A DNA stretch of 64,000 nt from Lytechinus variegatus (Eukaryota > Echinodermata > Echinoidea > Temnopleuroida > Toxopneustidae), in contig NC_054753.1 of NCBI RefSeq assembly GCF_018143015.1, positions 25,942,462 through 26,006,461 of the forward strand, written 5' to 3'. This document shows, one piece after another, positions 10,501 to 21,013 of the stretch (position 1 is the stretch's first letter; each line of letters opens with the position of its first letter). The notes under the pieces were generated by a model. It worked only from the letters and a program-made list of their open reading frames with translations. It was not told the origin of the DNA and did no database searches. The translations under genes were made by a program, and so were the position numbers.

Positions 10501-13338
10501 GGGCGATCACTTGAAGTAGTCATGAAAAAGAAGCATAAGTCACTACATAAAACATTAACACGAGGTGCGAGGAAACATATTTGGTGTGAACTGACTTGAA
10601 AACGGGAGGGTTTACAACAACATGATTATATATCTCGTTAAACAGAGCACCAGGAATAATGAAGACACAGGTCCTGAGCAAGTTATGTTTCATAAATTTA
10701 TGAAAAAAATGTTTCTTGTGTAATATAACATAATCATAATATAACATTATAATGAACAATAATTTCTTCTTTACAAATTTAACTACGTTTCTCTTCCTTT
10801 CTCCCTCTTTTTCCTCCTTTCCCTCCTTTCCCCTCTTTTTTGTGGTGGTGGTGGGGGGGGGGGGGGCACGTGCCCCCATGCCTCCGTAATTACGCCACTG
10901 TCCATCATATTGGATACATGTGAGGCGGAATACAAATGATAGCGTTGGATAATACGATTGATTTGTAGGATTGATTACACACAGTATATTTTGCTATCAA
11001 TCACATGACCAAGCCTTACGATAAATTACTGTATTACGTATCGATTATGTAAAAGAAGTTGTCAGAGGTGAGCCAGCTGCAGCCCAGAAACGCATGTCAG
11101 GCAATGGCTTCAGCCTCTAAAATGGCGTCATGTCACGTCAACGCATAAAGTCCATTCATTATCAGTACAACTTGATAAAAAGCCCTATAAAGCTAACCTG
11201 TTGGAAGTCGGCGTCATCGTACTTGTACTGAGTTCCAAGGACCACAGAGCAAATGATGTTTGAAATCGCTTGCATAAAGAAAATACTAGGACCAAAAGGA
11301 GAACCCCTCTTCTCTTCAATGTTCGTACAGAGCTGAGTCATCTCGGCTAGAACGGTATCTTCATAGCTCTTCTTGCCAACACCCAGACTCCTGAAAACAG
11401 AATGGACGAACTTACGTTGCTCCTTCCAAACCAGACCGCTAGCGAAAACCACACCTATGAAGATTAAAAAAAGAAATGTGAAAGTTATTTTTTTTGCAGG
11501 AGTTTCTGCATTTATTGTAAAGTCAAAATAAATTTACAATACTTAAACATAATCGTAGTATAGCATTAAAGTACATTGTAATGTGACAAATTTATAGTAG
11601 TGTGATAACAAATTTAGACATGAATACAATTTAAGGATAAGACAAAGTAGTGAAAAAAATGCTGAGGCAAACTATATATAAACAAAATAAATGCTTGAGT
11701 AATAGCAGCCAAAATGGAAATGTGATGATGGATAGAATATATGAATATATAATATATAGCATAGGAGTGAACACTAGGGATTGATGATTGGTTGGGAAAA
11801 TCCTTTTCATACAAATCTGATTCCTGACTCGTTTCAGAATCACCTCTGGTTTAGATTTCCAGCGTGAAAGGGCAAACATGATAAGTTGATATCTTACCTT
11901 TGCAGTCAGGCCCGACAACCTCTTCCCGCATTCTACTTTGTGGTCGACCTTGAAGATCAGGATGTCGGAAGGCCTCTACGATTATTGGATACGAGTTGAG
12001 GATGACGAAAGGCTTCGTGCCAACGTAGAAGGACACGATCTCACCGTACTTCTTAGCCCATGATGATAAGACAGTCAGAGGGTTCAATCCAGCCCTGCAC
12101 AAACAGGAAAGAAATCCTTCACTATCATTCATTATGATTTCGTTAATACCTTGGTCACATTTGCTCTACGGCGGCCGTACGGCGAGTCGAAAACAGCCGT
12201 TTTATTCATTTTTATACAAACCATCTACATGTAGCTCGTACATAAAATGTTAAACGGCTGTTCTCGACTCGCCGTACGGCCGCCGTAGAGCAAATGTGAC
12301 CAAAGTATTAGTACTTATACTGCATTTGGAATACTTCATATGGGTAACAAGATGAACTTTTAAGGATAGGCCTACGTTTACAAAAGTTGCGAAAGATACC
12401 CATCCAAAACATCGGACTTACAATGTAATGGTTATATCCATTAATCTTATCCACTAATACTTTTGCAAGTAATGATATTGGTGATAGTATACAAATATAC
12501 AATGACACTCGAGGATCTGGCTAAAACTATTCGCATCAAAGGAACATCACATAGTACTATTCTCCCGAGGGCCATCGGCCCGAGGGAGAATAGTACTATG
12601 AGATGTTCCTGAGTGCGAATAGTTTTAGCCGGTTCCGAGAATGGGTCATTGTATATTTGTTTTATATCCCTTCCACTCATACCATTTTAAAGCGAAACGA
12701 TTTTTAATCAGTTGATATAGAGCGATCGTCGAGAAGTTGAGAAAATAATAAGTCTTGAAGTATGGATCGTCTGTTCCGCGAGCGCATCTGGTTAGTAGTG
12801 CAGCTCGCCGAAAGTTTCCCGCGGCATGCAGTGGAGAGTACAGTTGGGCTGAGTAGCGCTCTGCTCGCATCGCACCGCACACATCGCCTTTCGCGAGCTA
12901 GGGGTGGGGTCCAAAAACGTATAGTTCACTTTTTCCCTAGGGAAAATGGACTATGCGTGACGTCAGCAAGGAAAATGAACTATATCACGACAAACGTTTA
13001 TCGTAGTAAAACTATTCTTATTCTCCTTGTGTACACTCTCAATACAACAATCTTAAGTAAGGGATATAATAATTTCTATGGACCCACTGCCAGGGGGCGG
13101 GGGTGGACAACGCCCCCTCGAATTTCAAAGTTTAAAGAACAAGGCGATCGAGGATCATTGTTTCATTCAAACAAAATTCTGCAACCTACCTGCATGCTGT
13201 CCACGCTATACCAACAATCTGAATCCATGATGGACCGGGTGGTAGATTCTTTGGACGCCCTATCAACAATTGTTTGATAATCCAGACTGTGAGCAGTCCA
13301 ACAGTTGCAGTCATCAAGAATAGAATAATTGGTTCCAT
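1595..13338 (-). CDS. Cytochrome P450, CYP2-like (gene A), complete, 7 exons
   Basis: Haem-thiolate mono-oxygenase of the microsomal CYP2 clan, expected in the endoplasmic reticulum membrane with NADPH-P450 reductase as partner; substrate unknown. Coding exons, in order: 13190-13338, 11898-12094, 11198-11454, 8758-8994, 7886-8119, 7231-7459, 1595-1776. All have GT-AG borders and phases agree, giving 494 residues, the usual CYP2 length. Visible: N-terminal membrane anchor (about residues 3-22), PPGP hinge (33-36), C-helix WKEQR (125-129), I-helix AGSETT (301-306), K-helix E-I-Q-R (358-361, split over exons 5/6), PRRF, and haem loop [11 protein letters not shown] with Cys439. The start is chosen because the hydrophobic anchor follows directly and a splice acceptor (gattaag) sits one base before the ATG. 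An in-frame ATG 13 codons upstream would then be intronic. Intron 6 is 5.45 kb and full of transposons. No break is seen in the reading frame. Confidence 0.9.
2104..2252. mobile_element. MITE with 24-bp perfect inverted ends
   Basis: Ends GGGGCCCGTTGCAGAAAGAG and its complement (2,104-2,127 and 2,229-2,252) flank a 100-bp centre that is itself partly palindromic. No transposase. Target duplication not clear. Confidence 0.8.
3041..5232. mobile_element. hAT-like insertion inside the 2,276-5,335 element
   Basis: Flanked by a 9-bp repeat GTCATCAAT (3,032-3,040 and 5,233-5,241). The uninterrupted site is present once in the sister copy near 21,765. Ends AAGGGCGCCGGAAG and AGGCGCGCCGGAAC are near-inverted. 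G-runs and C-runs sit just inside each end. No recognisable transposase; it also carries a further insertion at 3,537-4,075. Confidence 0.7.
3537..4075. mobile_element. Non-autonomous element nested in the 3,041-5,232 insertion
   Basis: Inverted ends GGGGGCACTTACAATGACGA versus the complement of TCGTGAATGGAAGTGCCCCC, continuing into GTGGATACC/GGTATCCAC. A 9-bp repeat ATCTATGTC flanks it (3,528-3,536 and 4,076-4,084). About 539 bp, no ORF of known family. Confidence 0.75.
5445..5682. mobile_element. Short hAT-like element
   Basis: Ends CACTAGCGTACCTA and CAGTAGCGTACCTAGG (inverted). Flanks GTTCCGTG and GTTGCGTG match at 7 of 8 bases, as for an ageing 8-bp duplication. Internal G-run and C-run. 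Confidence 0.65.
5846..6004. mobile_element. MITE, GGGGAGCGTTTCAT family, copy 1
   Basis: Inverted ends GGGGAGCGTTTCAT with inner GTCCGACAAGT repeats and a central TGATTGGCTGAGA block. A second copy is at 14,157-14,318 and a solo end at about 24,690-24,726. Confidence 0.8.
6139..6456. mobile_element. MITE with ~50-bp inverted ends
   Basis: Ends GGGGCCGATTGCACGAAAGG and complement, continuing through GTCTTT and CGTCTTTCGTGTCGCCCAT. AT-rich centre, no ORF. Confidence 0.8.
6480..7050 (+). mobile_element. 5'-truncated LINE, C-terminal zinc-knuckle part
   Basis: Plus-strand reading [16 protein letters not shown] is the C-terminal zinc-binding motif typical of LINE reverse transcriptases. The frame continues to a poly(A)-like tail after AATAAAG at about 7,018. 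An 80-bp tandem duplication (starting 6,696 and 6,776) shifts the frame, so this copy is dead. The upstream reverse transcriptase is absent. Confidence 0.7.
7051..7208. mobile_element. MITE ending 23 bp from P450 gene A exon 6 donor
   Basis: Inverted ends GTTTCATAAAGCTGTTCGTA and complement. The right end (7,208) is 23 bases from the last exon base at 7,231 (minus-strand gene), so the element starts almost at the donor. A diverged relative is at about 45,405-45,573. Confidence 0.8.
9420..10900. mobile_element. hAT-like element with internal GCGAGC repeats
   Basis: Ends CAGTGGCGTA and TACGCCACTG, flanked by perfect 8-bp repeats TCCATCAT (9,412-9,419 and 10,901-10,908). The interior is about nine monomers of ~110 bp built on GCGAGCGCGAAGCGCGAGC, in sets of three (~340-bp higher-order unit). 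No transposase. It sits in intron 3 of P450 gene A. Confidence 0.85.
12145..12310. mobile_element. MITE with ~50-bp inverted ends
   Basis: Ends TAATAC(C/T)TTGGTCACATT and complement continue through CTCTACGGCGGCCGTACGGC and GAGTCGA. CG-rich arms, AT-rich centre. In intron 1 of P450 gene A. Confidence 0.8.
12491..12661. repeat. Near-perfect long palindrome with a tiny loop
   Basis: Arms start CAAATATACAATGAC and meet at GGGCCATCGGCCC near 12,575; about 80 bp per arm with few mismatches. Likely a foldback element; could extrude as a cruciform. In intron 1 of P450 gene A. Confidence 0.8.
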
Positions 13339-13339
13339 C
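13190..13339 (-). promoter_or_regulatory. Splice acceptor just before ATG of P450 gene A
   Basis: The minus strand reads a pyrimidine-rich run, then gattaag, then GATGGAACC. A 3' splice site one base before the ATG implies a non-coding first exon upstream. Gene B has the same arrangement. Coding part of this exon is 13190-13338. Confidence 0.5.
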
Positions 13340-13500
13340 CTTAATCGAGAAAAGAAATCCAACAAGTTTTTGATCAAATCGATACGACTTGACAGTCAGT
13401 CTGATAAATCTGGGAGCACTTCTGTATGACTTTTGACCAGTCAACAGATCTTGACAACATTGTGCTTGCTTCATACATTATGTACTCACGAAAGTTGTGC

Positions 13501-14068
13501 TTAAAGGAAACCAAAACCCAAGAAGAGAAGCAATCTTATTGGAAAGAATAAAATGAGAGGAACAATTTAAAAAAAGTTTCATCAAAATCGGTTATGAAAT
13601 AAGCAAGTTATGGACGATTAAAAAGTCTTGTACTTACTATGTGGATCCTCAAATTGGCAAACGTGCTTCAAAATGGCTGATTTTGTGGACAACTCTCCAT
13701 TCGTTTTGTACACATATTTTCCCCTTTATTTTACATATTTCACATTATCTCTTCCTGACCTTGAAATATATGGTGTGGATTATATTTTCCCATGACATAT
13801 GTTGTGCTCATGCAGAAGGAGGCAAGATGCAATTTGAAAGACAATGAGGAAAATCTGTGTACAAAACAAATGGAGAGTTTCCACAAAATCAGCCATTTTG
13901 AAGCACGTTTGCCAATTTGAGGATGCCCATAGAAAGTACAACAAGAGTTTTCAAACTCCCATAACTTGCTTTTTTCATAACCGATTTAGATGAACCTTTT
14001 TTTAAATTGTTCCTCTCATTTTCTTTCCAATAAGATTACTTCTCTTCTTGGGTTTTGGTTTCCTTTAA
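13501..14068. mobile_element. Foldback element with ~200-bp inverted ends, TTAA-flanked
   Basis: Ends AGGAAACCAAAACCCAAGAA and complement; arms match for roughly 200 bp. TTAA occurs at each border (13,501-13,504 and 14,065-14,068), as for piggyBac-type insertion. Lies 160 bp upstream of the P450 gene A start codon, inside its presumed 5' intron. Confidence 0.75.
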
Positions 14069-14156
14069 AATATTGAAAATATCGTATTACGTCATATCCT
14101 TGAGGCTAATTACGTCATACATTTCTCTCAGAATATAGTTGGGCTCGTACAGTACA

Positions 14157-14318
14157 GGGGAGCGTTTCATGAAAGGACTTGTCGGACGTTTTATCCGACA
14201 AGTCCCATTTTATCCGACAGTTACCATAGTAACAGTGCCTCACAGCCAGCAATCAGAGTCAGAGAAAGATGTCAGATCTGACAACTTGTCGGACAAAAAT
14301 GTTGATGAAACACTCCCC
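14157..14318. mobile_element. MITE, GGGGAGCGTTTCAT family, copy 2
   Basis: Same ends and inner GTCCGACAAGT motifs as the copy at 5,846-6,004, in the opposite orientation. Confidence 0.8.
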
Positions 14319-14739
14319 AGTTCTTAAAATTAGAGTACTTTATGCGGGGCTTTATGTGGGACTTTATGTAATACTCTCATGACTATACATGAGCTTAAAT
14401 AGTGGTCATACATGTATTCTCGCATTATTAACCAGAGAGCAATGGAAGCTCCTTGCTCAGAGAGAGCATACCATAGCAGTGCTTAAACAATATTGAAATA
14501 CAAGTAAGGCACCGGGGTAAGGCACTCGTACATGCAACACTTATTGATTCCTTCTACATGTACATATATTGTCTTTCCCCCCTTTTTTATACATTGTTGT
14601 TTGAACAGAACATTTGCAGATACCAATGATGATCCTATAAATTTCATTCAATTCCCGGGTTCAATTCATATACAGTAGCCCTGTGAAATACCACAACAAT
14701 CTCATGTTCCAAGCTGAACTTTACTACTTTTAATACAGT

Positions 14740-15860
14740 CACTCTCTGTTCAAGGCGAGTTTTTCAAACTTGCTACCCTTCAAGAAAAGTCAGTCGACTG
14801 GAAAAGCATAATTTATAATCTCCCACACAAAGTAGCTCGCTTTCTCATGAATTCTCTCTTACACACTTTGAATACCAATGCAAACCTTGTAAGATGGGGG
14901 AAGGTGACATCAGCGAAATGTAATAGATGTAATAACCGGGAAACGGTTCACCACGTTCTTAACGCATGTCCTGTTGCCCTTGACGAAGGTCGTTATACAT
15001 GGCGGCATGACAATATTCTTTTGTACATATTGGAAACATTGCGGAAAGGTACATCAAACCAGGAGGTAGATATTACATCCGACCTCAAGTCAGAATCCAA
15101 AAAACAGGGGATATCTACCGTCCCATTGCAATGTACGCAGACGAATCTGATCCCTGATATATGTGCATTGTGGAAAAATGAAAAGAAACTAGTGATACTG
15201 GAACTTTCGGTCCCTTTTGAAACCAATACAGAAAAACACATGAATATAAAGAAAGAAAATACGCCCCACTCATTTCTGACATTGAATCCAACAGCTACTC
15301 AGTAAAATACTTTCCAATTGAGGTGGGATCAAGAGGCTACATTACCCCGGATAACACAAAACGACTTAAAATGCTTTTAAATGAATTTGGCAAACCAACC
15401 CCTTACAAAATTTTCAGAGACAACCTTTCTAAATTGGCAGTGACATCATCTTTCGTAATATACTACTCAAAAAATAACGTCCAATGGGAAAATCAGATTC
15501 CTCTGCGTACATAGCGTAAAGTTGTACACATCAATTCACAGTGTAATTCATGCTAATGCATGAGTCCACATACGTCATGGTCTTTTTTTTTCTCAATGTT
15601 TGGTTTTTATCTACAGGCCTATAAATTACTTTAATTACAAATTAATTTGATGATTAACAGTTTATTATACTTTCACCGAATGTTCCATCCTATTTGGTAG
15701 TTTAACTATATATAACTGTAACATTATGTTAATCTGCCCTGCTTGCGTCAGTAATGTGACCATGTCCTGGGCTCTCTTTTACTCTGTAAATGTATATGTA
15801 TTTTTGTCATTCTTACACTGTTCCTTTATTGCTTTTCGTACAATAAAGTGATGCAAAACT
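14740..15860 (+). mobile_element. 5'-truncated LINE with restriction-like endonuclease
   Basis: The plus-strand reading contains a CCHC-type knuckle (CNRCNNRETVHHVLNAC), then a region with PDICALW and LVILELSVPFE that looks like the C-terminal restriction-like endonuclease of R2/NeSL/Hero-type LINEs (PD...E/D-x-x motifs). A one-base frame break near 15,258 separates this from the rest (GSRGYITPDNTKRLKML, ending at 15,514). AATAAAG near 15,842 marks the 3' end. The reverse transcriptase is missing. Confidence 0.75.
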
Positions 15861-16109
15861 ATAGGGGTATAAACCCGGTCTATAAACGACAGATCTAGTG
15901 TTACTACTAGTACTAGATAAATAGACTGCCTTCCTTCATTGCTGCCCGGGATTGCTGCTCATACAGAGAATAGAGAATACCCTGACTGAGGTCATTTTGT
16001 ACAACCGTCTAATGTCCGCCTGATCTCATGCATGCTCTGTTCAATCGGGGTTTAAACGAATCAAGTTGATAGATAATTATATAAAGGCGTGAGGAATTAG
16101 GTGACTTAC

Positions 16110-16180
16110 CTTCATGTGAGGAGTGTGTTCGTGTAACATTTAGTAACGGATGCCGATGATCATGCGATGATAACACAAGA
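16110..16180 (-). promoter_or_regulatory. Candidate 5' UTR exon of P450 gene A
   Basis: The minus strand has CACATGAAG followed by gtaagt, a full-consensus donor whose last exon base is 16,110. It is the best donor I see upstream of the acceptor at 13,340. The exon's upstream limit and start site cannot be fixed. It contains an ATG near its end that would be out of frame with the main start, which weakens the call or implies a short upstream ORF. Confidence 0.3.
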
Positions 16181-16369
16181 ATGAAGAATTCACAGTACAG
16201 CTATTATTTACACATAAGGTAAGGCATGAATACATCCGCTTAACCTACGCCCAGTCTGGGCATGCAATTTTTTTTTAATCCAGGCACTCGTGCCAGCTAG
16301 GGATTGTTACCGATTGTTATTTGTTCTGGCAATGGTCTTGCGTCGGGGTCGAAGTCGATTTTATTCGCT

Positions 16370-17080
16370 TTCTCTTTCCGCCCTTTCACACGTTCGGTAA
16401 AAAAAAATCGTAATTTGAATGACAATTCCATATTTTAAGAATATTTAGCACGTGTGACACCAAACTAGAATCACAAACGCTAATCACAATTAAAGAATTC
16501 AAATTGTACTCCGGAGGTGAATTCCAGTTAAGTTTCATTCAAATTACGGTACGAATTTTACGTGTGAAAGGCTTGACCTCGAAAACATCCTTGGGGGGGG
16601 GGGGGCGGATCGGAGCTTACGTTTCTTTTCAAGCACGTCACCAAGGACACATACCGCCTTCGCTCAGGAATTCGAATTCAAATCAGTTTTTGAGTGAGAG
16701 GTATCGATGATTCTAATAAAGAGGATTGCAATCATCATGATTCAAGATTCACGTGTGAAAAGGCCCTTTATGTCATTGCAGACGATGAAGGCGTTGGGGA
16801 CGTATGGCCATAGTCGTACTCACACTTGATCTTATATGCCCATTTGCATGCTATGATCAACGAAGGATGTAGGTTGGGTGATTGCTCCCTGTTATCTTCC
16901 GATCTCTTTACGACAATCTTACGATGCTCATACGGATCAGCTAATGACGAATATTTAGCACGTGTGAAAGCAATCTTGAACATGATAAGAATCCCGAACG
17001 CAAATCACGCTAATCAGTCACGATTACAATAGCAATCGATTAAAATGATGACTCAAGATGCACGTGTGAAAAGGCCCTTA
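16370..17080. mobile_element. Two TTTCACACG-type MITEs in tandem
   Basis: Two adjoining pieces (about 16,375-16,765 and 16,770-17,080) share the ends CCTTTCACACGT and the inner phrase GCACGTGTGA...GAACGC..AATCAC. Related copies are at about 30,340-30,525 and 31,170-31,372. No ORF. Confidence 0.6.
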
Positions 17081-17144
17081 GATATTTCGGGCTGGTAGCT
17101 AGCAACCATGCACCCACACACACACCCCACACAAACATAACATA

Positions 17145-17380
17145 TTAAGGCATGCATGGTCACACCGCCCGAGCGTTGTTGGAGCGGTCGTGGAGCGGAG
17201 AGAAAAAAATCATCACCGCTCGCTACCGTTCACCATTTTCAATTTCGATTTTTTTTTTTTTTTTTGTTTTCGATTTATGTTTTCGATTTTTTCCCCAATT
17301 TTGTGAGCGAAATTCGGCCCTCTTTCCCTACCGCTCCACGACCGCTCCAACAACGCTCGGGCGGTGTGACCATGCCTTAA
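17145..17380. mobile_element. TTAA-flanked MITE with ~50-bp inverted ends
   Basis: TTAA at both borders; ends GGCATG(CATG)GTCACACCGCC and complement continue through CGAGCGTTGTTGGAGCGG and TCGTGGAGCGG. The centre is a T-rich run. Confidence 0.8.
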
Positions 17381-17655
17381 AGGCTCGTTCGACAAGTCTT
17401 TTAGCACTAATGTTTTGAGATCCTCAGTTTCTCAGGTAAACCAAATAAGAGCGTCGCAATTTGGCACGCACATTATTTACCACACCATAAACTAGAAGCC
17501 AGTATAAAAAAAAAAAAAATCGATTTTTGTTTAAAATTTATTATGAATAAAAAATATGCAAATATATTCGTGAAAAATGCTATTTACATATCTTACACCC
17601 AATTTCACTTCAAATTTTAATTTTTTTAGCTGAAGTTCCTTTTGATTCACTTATA

Positions 17656-18642
17656 CAGTGCTTATCAAAAAAAGTTTACACTTTGAAAAAGCCCTGGGAA
17701 TTAAAAAATATACAACACGTGGGTAATTTTTTCACATATAATCTTGGGTTCGGGTCTCATCTATCCAATGAAAGTAAAAGTTTTGTCAGAATGTTACACT
17801 TGAGTGAGCACTGTCCATTTCTGTAAAGCTCGCAGAAATCTGTTTGCGCAGAAATGCTCGTTTTCATGCTGTGTCAAGGGGAAAGGACGAAATCAAACTG
17901 ACACTACGAAAGATTTATCATACATTTCCCTTGCACTTTTAGTCAATTGGAATAAAACGGATACATTCAAGCATTTTGTGACAATTTTGCCACCCAAATT
18001 GAAATTTCAACACTCAATAAGCACAACCTTTACCCTATTTGTGCCAGCTGGATCTGAGGACATAACTGAATCTGAACAAAAGTTTATATCAGACATCTCC
18101 AGCATTTTTTCACTAAGTTTTTATCAATGATAGTTGGTTTACATTTCATTTTTCATTTAATACTTGTTTCTCCACACTTTTCCCAAGCTTAGCAATGATT
18201 AACAAAATGAAAATCAAGCTTAAGCCATTCCATGCAAATCACAGCTCAGTGTAAAGCAAATATCGTCACGATGGCCTCGGTGTGTGGGGGAGTGGGGTGG
18301 GGCGAAATGCACTCTTCGAAGTGTTTTGGGCAAGGAAACAAGTCAAACAATGTACAAGATATTTTCAAATCAATTTTACTAGCTAAATTCCATGTGTTCT
18401 TCATGATTAAGGTCTACTTTTATTTGCATAACTTTTTTCAAATTTCTGCGCAAATAATTTTTCACTTACTTTTCAAAATTAAATGGTGCTCACTCAAGCG
18501 GAAATAATTTTCGACATTTATATCGTCATTTGCTTTAATGGACCTGTACCAATGTTAAAATGTGGAACAATCTTCAGGATATTACAAAAGTATAATTTTA
18601 CAGGATTTTTTTAAAGTGTAAACTTTTTTTTGATACGCACTG
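17656..18642. mobile_element. Tc1/mariner-like non-autonomous element
   Basis: Ends CAGTGC(T/G)TATCAAAAAAA and complement, flanked by TA dinucleotides; TTTACACTTT follows inside each end. About 0.99 kb, no transposase. A lone right end of the same family lies at about 37,480-37,575. Confidence 0.75.
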
Positions 18643-18710
18643 TATAGCAACCGCATGATGACACAGATCCTATATAAAATCGACCCATCGAGAACACTTT
18701 GCGATTAAAC

Positions 18711-18767
18711 CAGTGGCGTAGACACTCAGGTCCTTTGACCTGGGGGGGATGATCCCTAGCTGGGTCA

Positions 18768-18811
<44 letters not shown>

Positions 18812-20687
18812 TGCATCATCAGTTTATCTGTTTATATACCAATTTGAGCTATGAATTCGCAACAAAATAAAATGAATTGTACAAAATATAGTTTTTTGCT
18901 TTATAACTCGTAAACTATTTTATGGTCAGTACTTCCTTTTGTCGTGGTAAGGCAGTATATAACAGATTGATATTGTAAAAAGGTTATGAACTGGTTTGAA
19001 TTTGCATATGTTGGTTTATTGTGGAATTGAAATTCTACATTATCTTATAATTGACTATTTCATGGAGAAATAAATGTTTATGAATTTGAAGTACTTGTAT
19101 CGTGTTTCATTTGAAGTTCAATATTTTTAATTCTAAGAAGGACTTGAAAACAACCCTTACATGATTTGTTTTTATGTTGGGATTTACCATTCATATTTAA
19201 ACCCGTAGAAAGACTTAAACTGCAGTAAATCCTGATGGTACTTAAAAATGAATCCAGAAAGATTTAAATTTCAAGTCCAAACGACTTAAAATTTAAAACT
19301 TCTACAGACTTAAAATTTTAAGTCTAAGGATAGTTTTGTTTTTAAATCCAAGGGTTTTGTCATTTTAACCAGTCTCTCTTGGACTTAAAATATAAGTCTT
19401 TTGTACTTAAAAATAAGTCTTTGGAATTAAGAGAGGGAATAACTAGTATTCCTTATTTTACTAGTATAGTAGTATACTCTTTTAAAAGTAGCGATATTGT
19501 TAATGATCAAACGAATGAATCAACAACTAAAGGAATAAACAAATAAACAGCCAAATAACTAAAAAAAATATCAATTACAATTATAGTAATAGGGGTAAAA
19601 TAAAAAAAAGCTCAACATTATATTTCTTATCCACGTGCAGATATGCGGACACTAAAATGATAAGCACACTCTGTTTAAAATTACCATGATTACAAAGGCT
19701 TGATTGAATTAAGTATGGAAATGAAATAAACCTCACCGGGTTGTCGGAAGTAAACTGTATAGATAATTTTTATCGCGTAAATGCGCGAGATGATTATGTT
19801 TTTTGTCAAAGGTCCGACAATGAACACGCTGAGGGTCGAGTTAGGCTTGTTCTGTGATCTTAGACCATAAATTAATCTTATCCATGGATTGATTCAATCT
19901 GCCTTCGTGAATTAAGGCATGTCTATATATTGGATGATTCTACCTTCTTTGAAAAGCGCAAAGTACTCTGAAAAATTAGTGAAATAGTTCACTCTTTAAG
20001 GAGTGAATATATGAAAGAGTGAATATTGAGTGAAAAAAACCTCGGATATCACTGAGGCCATCCAAAATTTGCACTTTCATTCCAAAATCATTCATTTACT
20101 AATTCGCTCCTTAGAGACTGAAAATGTTCACCTTTCCTTTGCAAAGTAGGGGTTGAGGACATGGCCAGCAGGGAAAGGGTCAGTGTATGTGTATAGGTAA
20201 TTTCTTATTAATTCGTTTGAACAGTGTTAACATGGTTAATGTGTTATGAAAGCAATTGCTCTGAAAGGGAGTGATTAAGCGACACTTTCTTAAATCTGTA
20301 ATGAAATATTTTGAACTTATCTCCTTTGCAAATACATAATTATTATAAGGAAATGTACTTGGTGAAACTCTGAGTAACGATCCTTAAATGTATATGACGA
20401 CGCAAGACAGTTGTTTTTACTTAAAACTTGCAAGTTGTAAATGCATATAAGATGATTGACTCTGAATAAAATTCCAATTTTGATCATGTTTGTCATTGCT
20501 GTACGTTATGAATATTACTGCTATTATTATTGATTGATTTTAACTAGCATTCATTGCTTTATTACTGTATAGTTTTGCTTCTTCCCCCACAGAAACCTGG
20601 GGGGGGGGATGATTGTACACACCATCCCCCCCCACCTAAAATTCTGGGGGGGATGCATCCCCCCACCCCCCGCTATCTACGCCCCTG
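18711..20687. mobile_element. hAT-like element, 1.98 kb
   Basis: Ends CAGTGGCGTAGACA and complement of ATCTACGCCCCTG. Perfect 8-bp flanks GATTAAAC (18,703-18,710 and 20,688-20,695). Contains an (AT)n run at 18,768-18,812 and clustered GACTTAAAA motifs (19,200-19,440). No transposase seen. Confidence 0.85.
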
Positions 20688-21013
20688 GATTAAACAACAT
20701 TTGTAAACATCAGGTTTTTCAATCAAAAACAATTCGCAAAAAGATTTTGAAAACATTCATGAGCAATTGCAACAATCGTTAAAAAAGGTGGCGAATCTAA
20801 ATATTACAATTCCCAACCTTTCGCAGCTCAGTGAGATACCTCTTTCACCAAAGCGAACAATTTGAATTTCGTATAGGTACAGTGATTGCATATTTATTGT
20901 TTGCGTTGGACTCTCCATTATTAACATTTACACCGCAAAATTGAGGATAGACACCGAAACATTACCATCCACTTGTTATCATTGGTTATACTTGTATACC
21001 AACTGCCCAACTG

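Noticed and set aside
12762-13277. 171-residue plus-strand ORF
   Set aside because: Antisense to P450 exon 1 and intron 1; no recognisable motif and no splice or start context.
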